A stretch of 64,000 bases of DNA from assembly GCA_021613375.1 (NCBI GenBank), contig CM038720.1, positions 5,604,462 through 5,668,461 on the forward strand, read 5' to 3'. Positions 52,490 to 63,628 of the stretch are shown here, piece by piece (position 1 is the first letter of the stretch; the number at the start of each line of letters is the position of its first letter). The notes under the pieces are model-generated. The model was not told where the DNA came from, made no database searches, and saw only the letters and a program-made list of their open reading frames with translations. The translations under genes were made by a program, and so were the position numbers. This DNA comes from Megaleporinus macrocephalus (lineage: Eukaryota; Chordata; Actinopteri; Characiformes; Anostomidae).

Positions 52490-54755
52490 CATAACAGATT
52501 TCTAGAAGTAGTCAGTAGGACTGTAAAAGGAGTCCTGACAGACTTCACAGTAGGCTTTTAACACCAGTCATGAAAGACTTCTAACACGTCTCTAACAGTA
52601 GTCATGACAGATTTTATGATAGTTATTAACAGCATGTGTTGACAGCCATAATAGAATTTTACCCACAGTCATGTTAGACCTCAGGTTTCATAATAAGCTT
52701 CTAACAGTAGTTATGATAGGCTTCATAATAAGCTTCTAACAGTAGTTATGATATGCATCTAACAGTAGTTATGATACGCTTCTAACAGTAGTTATGATAG
52801 TATTCTAACATTAGTTATGATAGTATTCTAATAGTAGTTATGAAAGTATTCTAACAGTAGTTATGATAATATTCTAACAGTAGTTATGATAGTATTCTAA
52901 CAGTAGTTATGATAGTATTCTAACAGTAGTTAAGATAGTATTCTAACAGTAGTTATGATAGTATTCTAACAGTAGTTAAGATAGTATTCTAACAGTAGTT
53001 ATGATAGTTTTCTAATAGCAGTTATGATAGTATTCTAATAGTAGTTATGATAGTATTCTAATAGTAGTTGTGATAGTATTCTAACAGTAGTTATGATAGT
53101 TTTCTAATAGTAGTTATGATAGTATTCTAACAATAGTTATGATAGTATTCTAATAGTAGTTATGATAGTATTCTAACAGTAGTTATGATAGTATTCTAAT
53201 AGTAGTTATGACAGGCTTCTAACAGTAGTTATGATAGTATTCTAACATTAGTTATGATAGTATGCTAATAGTAGTTATGATAGTATTCTAACAGTAGTTA
53301 TGATAGTATTCTAACATTATTTATGATAGTATTCTAACAGTAGTTATGATAGTATTCTAACATTATTTATAATAGTATTCTAACAGTAGTTATGATAGTA
53401 TTCTAACAGTAGTTATGATAGTATTTTAACATTAGTTATGATAGTATGCTAATAGTAGTTATGATAGTATTCTAACAATAGTTATGATAGTATTCTAATA
53501 GTAGTTATGATAGTATTCTAAAAGTAGTTATGATAGTATTCTAAAAGTAGTTATGACAGGCTTCTAACAGTAGTTATGATAGTATTCTAACATTAGTTAT
53601 GATAGTATGCTAATAGTAGTTATGATAGCATTCTAACAGTAGTTATGATAGTATTCTAACATTATTTATGATAGTATTCTAACAGTAGTTATGATAGTAT
53701 TCTAACATTATTTATAATAGTATTCTAACAGTAGTTATGATAGTATTCTAACAGTAGTTATGATAGTATTTTAACATTAGTTATGATAGTATGCTAATAG
53801 TAGTTATGATAGTATTCTAACATTAGTTATGATAGTGTTCTAACATTATTTATGATAGTATTCTAACAGTAGTTATGATAGTATTCTAATAGTAGTTATC
53901 ATAGCCTTCTAACAGTAGTTATGATAGTATTCTAACATTGTTTATGATAGTATTCTAACATTAGTTATGATAGTATTCCAATAGTAGTTATGATAGTATT
54001 CCAATAGTAGTTATGATAGTATTCTAATAGTAGTTATGATAGTATTCTAATAGTAGTTATGATAGTATTCTAACATTTGTCATGATAGTATTTTAACATT
54101 TGTCATGATAGTTTTCTAACATTAGTTATGATAGTATTCTAATAGTAGTTATGATAGTATTCTAACAGTAGTTATGATAGTATGCTAATAGTAGTTATGA
54201 TAGTATTCTAACAGTAGTTATGATAGTATTCTAACATTATTTATAATAGTATTCTAACAGTAGTTATGATAGTATTCTAACAGTAGTTATGATAGTATTT
54301 TAACATTAGTTATGATAGTATGCTAATAGTAGTTATGATAGTATTCTAACATTAGTTATAATAGTGTTCTAACATTATTTATGATAGTATTCTAACAGTA
54401 GTTATGATAGTATTCTAATAGTAGTTATCATAGCCTTCTAACAGTAGTTATGATAGTATTCTAACATTGTTTATGATAGTATTCTAACATTAGTTATGAT
54501 AGTATTCCAATAGTAGTTATGATAGTATTCCAATAGTAGTTATGATAGTATTCTAATAGTAGTTATGATAGTATTCTAATAGTAGTTATGATAGTATTCT
54601 AACATTTGTCATGATAGTATTTTAACATTTGTCATGATAGTTTTCTAACATTAGTTATGATAGTATTCTAATAGTAGTTATGATAGTATTATAAAAGTAG
54701 TTATGATAGTATTCTAACAGTAGTTATGATAGTATTCTAACAGTAGTTATAAAAA
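52490..54755. repeat. 23-bp minisatellite, about 90 copies
   Basis: Unit GATAGTATTCTAACAGTAGTTAT, regular from about 52700. Marker variants repeat at fixed distance: ATAGCCTTCTAACAG at 53901 and 54430 is 529 bp apart (23 units), and ACAGGCTTCTAACAG at 53211 and 53556 is 345 bp apart (15 units). So blocks of units were copied together. Confidence 0.95.
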
Positions 54756-55500
54756 GGCCTAGTATTAGTATTATTATTAGTATTTCTGTTATTTTCTATT
54801 TGTATTCTTCTTATTATTGGTATCACAGCTGATGCTGATAGTAGATCTGATTATAAGCAAGCTTTCTTTTAATGCATGAACATTTTGTATATCCAGATTG
54901 GACCGTATACAGCTTTGACGAATAAGGGCCACTGAGTGTAGGTGTATCTAACAATGGTGCCGGTGAGGGTCTCAACACTGAAAGCTCCCCAGTTCTACCA
55001 TCTGGACCTGAACCTGGAGCATGTGTGGGGTCATTTTCACAGTTTAGTTACTCTCTCTGTTGGTCCAGCTGCAGGACTCTTTCACAGCATCGTTCTTCCA
55101 GAGCATCTGCATCCGACCAGACCGAGCCGTAAGGAAATACGGCTACTGCTGAACACTGTCTCAGTCACCGGCTCCGGCTAACAGCTGCCGCCACAGCTGC
55201 AGGAACGTCCGAAACCTCATGATGGTTTTCACAAACGATGGGCTTCCAGCAGGACTTCACTAAAGACGCGCTGACATGATGCCACTCGGTTTTAAAATAA
55301 ACAGAATGCTGCTAAAACCAACTTGGCAACACAAAATCATGACCAGTCCTCAAGCAGAGTGGAAGAAGAACACACTGCTATAAGAAACCGGCCCAGCTGA
55401 TATTCCAGCTGGATACTTTTGAAAGAATAAACAAATTCTTTGACTTTTTTTCCCATGTCATCTGACCAGGGGTGCTCAAACTTTTGCATATGGTTGTATT
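54756..55500. other. Spacer, possible old retrocopy
   Basis: Unique DNA. A plus-strand frame at 54942-55181 (79 codons) has no domain I know. 55305 and 55425 carry AATAAA-like signals, so this could be the 3' end of a processed transcript, but support is thin. Confidence 0.25.
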
Positions 55501-55544
55501 ATATGGTCGCTGTTCAAAGAACAACATGTATCTCTATTTCTGTT

Positions 55545-56160
55545 TATTCTATTTGAATGACTTTGTTTACATCTGATCTACTTGCATTCAAGTGCACTAA
55601 ACGAGTTTGCACAAACTTCACTTATACTGACTGATTCTAATTATATGGTAATGAATTACATGACAGTTAATTACTTTAATTACATGATATTTTGTTTGTT
55701 ATCTGAAAGAAATGGATGAAGCAGAGAGGAGTCATTAATGAACTGACAGAGTGGATGAAACAGTTAATCTGATTAATACACCAGAAGTGTGTCTGAAGTG
55801 TGTCTGAAGTGTGTCTGAAGTGTGTCTGAAGTGTGTCTGAAGTGTGTCTGAAGTCTGCCACCAGGCTGCCAAACAGCAGAGGACACAACAGCACCAGTCA
55901 CTTCTCAGCTGCAGAGCTCAGGCTCAGCGTTACTATAGGCTTGACTTTGCTGACCTCTAGTGTCAGCACGCTAGTATCACAGCATCCACATTAAAATGTA
56001 AAGTACCTTACACAGATCCTACAGGATGCAATGAAGACAAGAAAGAGAAAAGAGACGTGAACAGAAGAAGAACAGAGACGGAGATGTTTTTCATGTAGAA
56101 ATGAGTTCTGAGAGTTCCGTCTGAGGAGTGATATTTGAGAACAGACACAGACTGAGTAAC
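55545..56160. repeat. Local duplication, copy 1
   Basis: Matches 56826-57540: AT-rich ATTACATGACAGTTAATTAC part, an 11-bp repeat (GTGTGTCTGAA, six copies at 55793-55853), then a 280-bp stretch nearly identical to 57262-57540. Confidence 0.75.
56030..56150 (-). other. Leader-peptide-like open segment, copy 1
   Basis: On the minus strand MKNISVSVLLLFTSLFSF continues LSSLHPV and is followed within a few bases by a GTAAGG donor-like site. It looks like a signal-peptide exon, and an identical one is at 57420-57505. No downstream exon is recognised and no Ig or receptor domain follows, so the call is weak. Confidence 0.25.
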
Positions 56161-56163
56161 GTC

Positions 56164-56729
56164 TACACACACTGTAGATTCACACTGGATTAAAATCACT
56201 CCTCAGTTATTACTGTCAGACTGTAAACACTACACACATTGCAGATTCATACTGGATTAATATCACTCCACAATTATTACTGTCAGACTGTAAACACTAC
56301 ACACACTGCAGATTCATACTGGATTACAATCACTCCACAGTTATTACTATCAGACTGTAAACACTACACACACTGCAGATTCATAGTGGATTAAAATCAC
56401 TCCACAATTATTACTATCAGACTGTAACAACTACACACACTGCAGATTCATACTGGATTAAAATCACTCCACAGTTATTACTGTCAGACTGTAACAACTA
56501 CACACACTGCAGATTCATACTGGATTAAAATCACTCCACAGTTATTACTGTCAGACTGTAAATACTACACACACTGCAGATTCATACTGGATTAAAATCA
56601 CTCCACAGTTATTACTGTCAGACTGTAACAACTACACACACTGCAGATTCATACTGGATTAAAATCACTCCACAGTTATTACTGTCAGACTGTAACAACT
56701 ACACACACGGCAGATTCATACTGGATTTA
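56164..56729. repeat. 67-bp tandem repeat, about 8 copies
   Basis: Unit CTACACACACTGCAGATTCA, TACTGGATTAAAATCACTCC, ACAGTTATTACTGTCAGACT, GTAACAA. About 95% identity between units. It begins inside the duplicated leader-like region of copy 1 only. Confidence 0.9.
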
Positions 56730-56825
56730 AAGAACTAATGTATTTTTGACATCACTATGTTTCTATAAAGGCTCTCATTACTCACTAATTGAAGGCTTTG
56801 AAGCGTCGAGGTCTGTGGAGGTCTT

Positions 56826-57540
56826 TGTTGACTTTGTTTACATCTGAACTACTACTACTAGACCATTTTGCACATACTTCACTTATACTGACTGATTCTA
56901 ATTATATGGTCATTAATTACATGACAGTTAATTACATTAATTACATGATATTTTGTTTATTATCCGAAACTCACAAAGTGGATGAAACATTTAATCTGAT
57001 TAATCGATCAGAAGTGTGTCTGAAGTGTGTCTGAAGTGTGTCTGAAGTGTGCTTGGAGACACTGATACATATATAGTGAGTGAAAATTATGCACTAAAGC
57101 TTTTCTGGAATCTTCTGTGCTCGTACCTCTCTCCGGGTCTCAGGCCCTGCAGAGACGCTAGACTCTGAGTCTAGCATCCACAGCTTATAGAACAGCATCA
57201 TGTTAGGTAGTCCACAGCTTATAGAACAGCATCATGTTCAGAAGAACCAGCAACACCAGGCTGCCAATCAGCAGAGGACACAACAGCACCAGTCACTTCT
57301 CAGCTGCAGAGCTCAGGCTCAGCGTTACTATAGGTTTGGCTTTGCTGACCTCTAGTGTCAGCACGCTAGTATCACAGCATCCACATTAAAATGTAAAGTA
57401 CCTTACACAGATCCTACAGGATGCAATGAAGACAAGAAAGAGAAAAGAGACGTGAACAGAAGAAGAACAGAGACGGAGATGTTTTTCATGTAGAAATGAG
57501 TTCTGAGAGTTCCGTCTGAGGAGTGATATTTGAGAACAGA
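56826..57540. repeat. Local duplication, copy 2
   Basis: Second copy of 55545-56160, with a 230-bp insertion (57053-57260). On the minus strand about 57310-57140 one frame reads as a hydrophobic helix (SLVLLVLLNMMLFYKLW), reminiscent of a C-terminal membrane anchor, ending near a GTACGAG donor-like site. An in-frame stop just before it argues against an intact exon. Confidence 0.7.
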
Positions 57541-57557
57541 CTGCAATGAAGTGGATG

Positions 57558-58772
57558 CAGTTTTTCCCAAACGTTTAAACGCATTTCCAGAAACTTGGCT
57601 CAGCTTCTTCAAGCTTTTTTTTTTCTAAAATTTATTAGCTGCTTTGTTGAAACTCCACAAGCAAAATCAAAAACTGTGTTCCCGCTTCTCAAAACTGATT
57701 CTTTCCACCAAAACAACACATACAATTATTTATATGCTTAAATCTAACAGAGCCTCAAATAAACACTGACAGGATGAATCCAAAGCTCTATTATTAGAAG
57801 TGTTTGTGTTCAAATGCATACAAGTCTATACAAGTTGGCTCTCTGCGCCCCCCCCAATAGCATTTACAGTACTGCATGTATATGCGACACAAGTGTAAGC
57901 CATTGTTACTGTATATATTTGAATGTATTTGTATATAACGGTAATTTTCACCTATGTAAGTACGATGAGGAAAACCAGTTTACATAAAAAATGATAACAA
58001 AATTGTATTTATTGCAAAATTCAAAGAACCAGATCACTGTTTATCAAGCTTCTCATCTCGTTCAGGCCAGAGGACCTCTTCCAGGACACTGGTTTTCAAA
58101 GCCATGTTTACTGTACAACAGTTTTTTCACATTGTATACACAAAAAATGTGGAATTATGCACACAAATCCAAAATATTAAGCTCATGTGTCAACATTGTG
58201 ACTCCAAACTCTAAGCACAATTCCATACGTTCTCACTCAAATATTGTTCTACATCACAGCTTTGCTAATCAATAAACACAAATTACATCATTTAGCACAC
58301 TTTGGTCACCTAAGAAACCCTGACCTTCAAATACTGAACCTACTAATACTAATTGTGCAAACTTATTTAGAAAAACGTTTCAATCATTTGTCAGAGTATA
58401 AAAGAGGCCTCCAGTGACTGATACAGGTGTTAGGTGAGATGATGGAGCAGCAAGAGTAGAGAAGAAGAGGGAAAGTAAGAGGAGGCCTAAGAGGACGAGG
58501 AGGAGGAGGAGGAAGGCAATCTTTCAAATGAGATATGTGCAACCTTGTACTCAATCGTGGCCTAACCATGACTGTACAGTAGGCTCGGATATCCAGGCTT
58601 TTAGAGAAGAGAATAGGTAACCATTGATTAGTTCTACAGTGATTATGGTATAGTAGTATCTAGTAAAATGTATCTGATAATGTGTGTAAATACTTTTCTC
58701 GGAATAGAAAGACGGCCAGCAAGAGGGGGCAAGACACCAGAAATTCACAACTGAACAAGAGACCACCATGGT
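57558..58772 (+). mobile_element. IS630-type DNA transposon, left half (copy 1)
   Basis: Starts with the terminal repeat CAGTTTTTCCCAAACGTTTA. At 58040-58110 a minus-strand piece reads SVLEEVLWPE, the usual C-terminal end of this transposase family. At 58440-58610 the plus strand has an Arg/Gly-rich N-terminus ending DCTVGSDIQAFREENR. After about 90 bp (probably an intron) comes RRPARGG at 58710. It breaks off at 58772 where a second terminal repeat begins. Stops throughout; inactive. Confidence 0.65.
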
Positions 58773-58796
58773 ATAGTTTTTCCCAAACGTTTAAAC

Positions 58797-60235
58797 TAGT
58801 GATGGGACTTGATTAAAAATTTTAATCGAGTTAATTACAGGGTCTGTAATTAATTAATCAAAAAATTAATTAAATAATTACTTTTATAATAATTATTTTG
58901 CTACAAAATTTTTGAATGAATACACGTATATTCTTAACAACAAACGTGTTTATTGCTTTTTGAAATGTTTTTTTTAATATTGTTATTAAACCAACAGATG
59001 TGTTGGTGCTATTATAGTTATTCAGATTTCAAGTATTTCAGGAACCCCTGGTTGTTTTTAAGAAGACGACGGATAATAAACAGTGTGGAGTTCCACCTTG
59101 TGGAAACTTCCTGTATTAGGGGTTCATTTTCCTGGTCAAGTGCCCTTTGCTCCTTATACAGTTCCATTGTGTTGGCTGAACTGTGTCTGAAATGACCCAC
59201 AATCTTGCGGCACTTTGCTAGTACATCATTAAATCCACAACTGTCCAGGCACACAGTGATGGATCTCTGCAAAATATGTGCAACACATGGCATGTGCTAA
59301 AATGGGAGCTGTTTTGCTGCTGCCATCATGTTTCTGGCACAATCAGTGCCAATTGTTGTAACCTTTTGCTCAATTTTCCAGGACTCAGCTACAGAAAAAA
59401 ATGGTCTGCGCAGTTTACTGCATAATGTCTGTTGTTGACTTTTTCTACAGTGAGGACGAAAGATGCTAATTGCCATACTTAACAAGGCATACTGTGTGCG
59501 CAGTCACGCCAAGGTAGTTAGAATTGCTGACGTTAGTCCAATGGTCCCCTGTCAATGCAACACAATCAACTGCATTCAGTATGTCTTGTTTTGACTGCTT
59601 CTCGTCATCATAAAGCTGCCCATTCTTACTCGCCATGGTTTTCCTACACGGGAGTTCGGAAGCAGGGTCCGATGTCGCTATCTGTAACACAGACTGTAGC
59701 CCCCTATCCTCTACCACCGAAAGCGGTCTACAGTCTGTTGTGATCCATTTAGCCAGGGGGTTGCTTAATTTTTCAGACGTAGACTTATTTATTTTGGCCC
59801 TGAAACCCGTCATCTGGTCCAAAGTGGGCTGGCTGGAGCGTTTATTTGTACCGCTGCTGGGGACGCTGAACTTAGCTGTGGGGACGGCTGTGCTTGCTGC
59901 AACATGTTTTGCATTGAGATGGTATTTAGGCTTGAGTAGCTTCAGTGATAAGCAAACTCCTTTTTGCACAACTTGCATACAACAGTAGTCTTTTCAGGAT
60001 GTTTTTTAAAGCTGAAGTTGTTCCTCAATGGACCAAGAGAAGCGGCTTCGTCGCCCATCATTGTTGTTTGCGGATGTCGCTTGTGCATCAGATTTACAGG
60101 CATGCTAGAACACGAAAATACAAAAGTTCCGACTCAAACGTAAAAAAAAAAGTGATTAATTCCGATAAAAGTTTTAACGCGTTAAAATCTTTGTAATTAA
60201 TTAGTCTAAATTAACGCGTTAAAGTCCTGGCCCTA
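58797..60235 (-). mobile_element. hAT transposon with 8-bp target duplication
   Basis: Flanked by GTTTAAAC on both sides (58789-58796 and 60236-60243), the 8-bp duplication expected of hAT. The ends TAGTGATGGGAC and, reverse-complemented, TAGGGCCAGGAC form imperfect inverted repeats, both followed by a TTAATTA / GCGTTAA-type subterminal stretch. The minus strand encodes the N-terminal half of a ZBED-like hAT transposase. The C-terminal dimerisation part is missing, so it is inactive. Confidence 0.85.
59018..60060 (-). pseudogene. hAT transposase, broken (ZBED-like)
   Basis: Pieces in order on the minus strand: MGDEAASLGPLRNNFSF and a BED zinc finger with CKLC and, after a frameshift near 59942, KYHLNAKH (60058-59900); a long stretch with VDCVALTGDHWT and NYLGVTAHT (59978-59466); VTTIGTDCARNMMAA (59390-59300); CVAHILQRSITVCL through STRWNSTLFIIRRLL (59293-59018). 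At least three frame changes. The first Asp block (TGDHWT) and the second (GTDCARN) are recognisable; the terminal hATC domain is absent. Confidence 0.8.
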
Positions 60236-60593
60236 GTTTAAACGCATTTCTAGAAACTTGGCTTAGTTTCTCAAGACTCTAAACACAAACTCAAAATTAT
60301 TTGAGTTTAACTGCTTTGCTGAAACTCCACAAATCTCTAGCAAAACTGATTCCTTCAACCAAAACAACACACACAGCTATTTATATGCTTCTCTCTAACA
60401 GAGCATCAAATAAACACTGACAGGATAAATCCAAAGCACTGTTATCAGAAGTGTTTGTGTATGTTTTTAACTTCATGAGGCCACTGTACAAATTAAAATG
60501 CATACAAGTCCATACAAGTTGGCTTTGTATATACAAATATAGCATTTACAGTACTACATGTATATGACACACAAATGGAAGTCATTATTACTG

Positions 60594-61024
60594 TATGTAT
60601 TTATATATATTTGTATGTATTTGTGTGTATTTGTATGTATTTGTGTGTATTTATATGTATTTGTATGTATATGTATGTATTTGTGTGTATTTGTGTGTAT
60701 TTATATGTATTTGTGTGTATTTGTATGTATTTGTGTGTATTTATATGTATTTGTGTGTATTTATATGTATTTATATGTATTTGTGTGTATTTGTATGTAT
60801 TTGTGTGTAATTATTTGTATTTATATATATTTATAGGTATTTATATGTATTTGTGTGTATTTGTATGTATTTGTGTGTATTTATATGTATTTGTGTGTAT
60901 TTGTATGTATTTATATATATTTATATGTATTTATATGTATTTGTGTGTATTTGTATGTATTTGTGTGTATTTATAAGTATTTGTATGTATTTGTGTGTAT
61001 TTATATGTATTTGTATGTATTTGT
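60594..61024. repeat. (TATTTGTRTG)n-type microsatellite
   Basis: Decamer TATTTGTGTG / TATTTATATG repeated about 43 times. Copy 1 of the same transposon has only one or two such units at about 57915-57940, so the run expanded within copy 2. Open frames rich in Tyr, Val and Cys are repeat by-products. Confidence 0.95.
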
Positions 61025-62352
61025 TGTAACTGTAATTTTAACCTGTGTAAGTATAATGAAGAACATCAGTTCACATACACAGCGGTAACAGAAATGATAC
61101 CAAATGAGGAGTGTTATAAGAACCAAGTTGTACATAGTGATGATAGGTTTGTGTGACCCCATGGTGACCAATGACAGTGATGTTTCCACCACGCTGTCCA
61201 GGGACATTGACGATGCCTCGTCAATGAATATATATTCATAAGGAACAGCACTGGCATCCAGTTCAAACACCTAGTGTTATCCCTGATTCCCTGATTCCCT
61301 GATTCCTGATTCCCCTCAGTGTGATGGCATTGTTTTCCAAAACCATGTTTACTATGGTGGTCTCTTGTTCAGTTGTGAATTTCTGGCGTCTGCCACCTCT
61401 TGCTGGTCGTCTTTCTATTCTGTGAAAAGTATATACACACATTATCAGATACATTTTACTAGATACTACTATACCATAATCACTGTAGAACTAATCAATG
61501 GTTACCTATTCTCTTCTCTAAAAGCCTGGATATCCGAGCCTACTGTACAGTCATCTTAGGCCTCCTCTTACTCTCACTCTTCTTCTCTACTCTTGCTGCT
61601 CCATCATCTCACCTAACACCTGTATATCAGTCACTGAAGGCCTCTTTTGTACTCTGACAAATGATTGATCCTTCTAAATAAGTTTGCACAGGTGCAACTG
61701 GTGTGAGGTTGTTTGGTAATTAGGGTTCAGTATTTGAAGGTCAGGGTTTCTTAGGTGACCAAAGTGTGCTAAATGATGTCATTTGTGATTGGTGATTTGC
61801 AAAGCTGTGATGTAGAGTGATATTTGAGTGAGAACGTATGGAATTGTGCTTAGAGTTTAGCAGTTTGGAGTCACAATGTTGACACGTGAGCTTCATGTTT
61901 TTGGATTTGTGTGTACAGTTCCACATTTTGTATGTATACAACGTGGAAAAACTGTAAAGATGGTTTTGGAAAACAGTGTCCTGGAAGAGGCCCTCTGGCC
62001 TGACCCAGATCAGAGGCCACTATGCATATTGGTTACCACTTTGAAAGCCAACTTGTATGGACTTGAATTGTATGCATTTGAATTTATACAGTGGCCTCAA
62101 GAAGTCAAAAACATACACTGATATACATTGAATTTATCCTATCAGTGTTTATTTGATGCTCTGTAAGAGATATAAATATAAATAACTGTATGTGTTGTTT
62201 TGGTGGAAAGAACACGTTTTGAGAAGCGGGAACACAGTTTTGCGTGTTTGATTTTGCTTGAGATTTGTGGAGTTTCAACAAAGCAGTTAATAGTTTTGAG
62301 TTTGTGTTTAGAGTCCAGTTTCTGGAAATGCTTTTAAACGTTTTGGAAAAAC

Positions 62353-62878
62353 TGTCAGCAGATATTAGGAGCTTTATTGTTAATTTCTATAATAATAATT
62401 ATAAGTTATGGTTTGATAAACTAGCAAAATATAAAAACACTGCTTCAGGGATGCGTCCATTCAGTTAAAACATAGGCCTTTCCAAAATACAGACACAATT
62501 ATGTCATACGTTTCATCAGCCATCAGAAACTGGCGCTGTCCACTGGGGGGTGGAGGAGACTCTGTTGCATCAATGTGTTTGTTTCACACCTTTAACGAAC
62601 AGCTTCCATTTGAGAATAGCTTCCCTGACTGACCTGCAGCACAGAAGCTGCTAACAGCACCCTTAGGTTCACAGTAGTTTCATCAGAAACAGTCTAGTGA
62701 GAGCTATTAGGGTCTGTCGGCCCCCAGATAACTGGGCCTTTCTGAATTTGCTGAGAGTGAGTGACTCAGCCAAATCTGTGAGGCCTTGTTTGAGCCTGTT
62801 TGATACTTTTCTATCTCATACTACTCTGACCTGGTGATACATTCCACTGTTCACACTTCACCACCTCTGAGCAGTTAA
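62353..62878. repeat. ~500-bp dispersed repeat, copy 3
   Basis: About 96% identical to copies 1 and 2. Its left part is cut exactly where the inverted-repeat transposon ends, at TCAGCAGATATT. Confidence 0.85.
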
Positions 62879-62914
62879 AGGTCACAGTGATGAACATCAA
62901 AGAACACCAAAACC

Positions 62915-63628
62915 ATGTGTACTAAGCATCCTAACGGGCTGCATCACTGTCTGGTACGGCAGCTGCACTGCCTGCGACCGCAAGGCCCTAAAAGGAGTGG
63001 TGAGGACAGCAGAATACATCATAGGCAACAAACTACCAGCCTTACAGGACATCTACCAGTCCCGCTGCCTGAGGAAAATCCAGAAGATCAGGTCAGACAG
63101 CGGTCACCCAGCACACGGCCTGTTCACCATACTGCCATCAGGCAGGAGATTCCGCAGCATCCAGGCCAAAACAACCCGCCTACTGAACAGCTTCTACCCT
63201 CAGGCTGTCAGGCTCCTGAACAAACTGTGAGGCTGAAAGACCCCAATACCGTTCACTCGACCACTGCACATTGTTACACTTTATATTATTTATTCTGATA
63301 TCGCTGCTATGGACAATATCACTAAGTCACTTTAATGAATATATCTACTTAGAACCTGCCTATGCAACATTTTTCACAGATGACCCTCCTGTATATCCTA
63401 TGTATATATCTTGTGTATTGTATAGTCCTTTATATATTTCAGTATAACTATATGTATATTTTTAGCTTATTTTTACTTTAATATTGTCTATTTATTGTGT
63501 GTTTGCACTGTTTTACATTATAATGCTGCCCTGCTGTAGAGTTTATCTGAGTCTCACCCCAAGCATTTCAATGCATGTTATGTCCTGACATGATGTGCAA
63601 ATGACAAATAAACTTGAAACTTGAAACT
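62915..63628 (+). mobile_element. L2/CR1-type LINE, 3' end
   Basis: The plus strand encodes the ORF2 C-terminus in one open frame ending at 63230: LTGCITVWYGSC, DRKALKGVVRTAEYI, LPALQDIYQSRCLRKI, HPAHGLFTILPSGRRFRSI, FYPQAVRLLNKL. A 3' UTR of about 390 bp follows, ending in ATAAACTTGAAACTTGAAAC, a short tandem tail as in CR1/L2 elements. The 5' truncation at about 62900 is typical of LINE insertions. The surviving frame shows little decay, so it is relatively young. Confidence 0.8.

Larger units (their letters stand above)
58774..62354 (-). mobile_element. IS630-type DNA transposon (copy 2), interrupted by hAT and microsatellite
   Basis: Ends are inverted repeats: AGTTTTTCCCAAACGTTTAA at 58775 and its counterpart ending AAACGTTTTGGAAAAACTG at 62354. 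Transposase pieces on the minus strand: N-terminal part at about 61640-61500, RRPARGGRRQKFTTEQETTI at 61430-61370, and a catalytic-region piece (EYIFIDEAS, then in another frame NVPGQRGGNITVIG) at 61270-61080. A C-terminal piece in opposite orientation (VLEEALWPDPDQRP) lies at 61970-62015, matching copy 1. The element carries the hAT insertion 58797-60235 and a microsatellite at 60594-61024. Inactive. Confidence 0.7.

Noticed and set aside
54942..55181. 79-codon plus-strand frame as a small gene
   Set aside because: No recognisable domain, no second exon and no conservation evidence within the window.
60558..61088. Tyr/Val/Cys-rich open frames
   Set aside because: Translations of the (TATTTGTRTG)n microsatellite.
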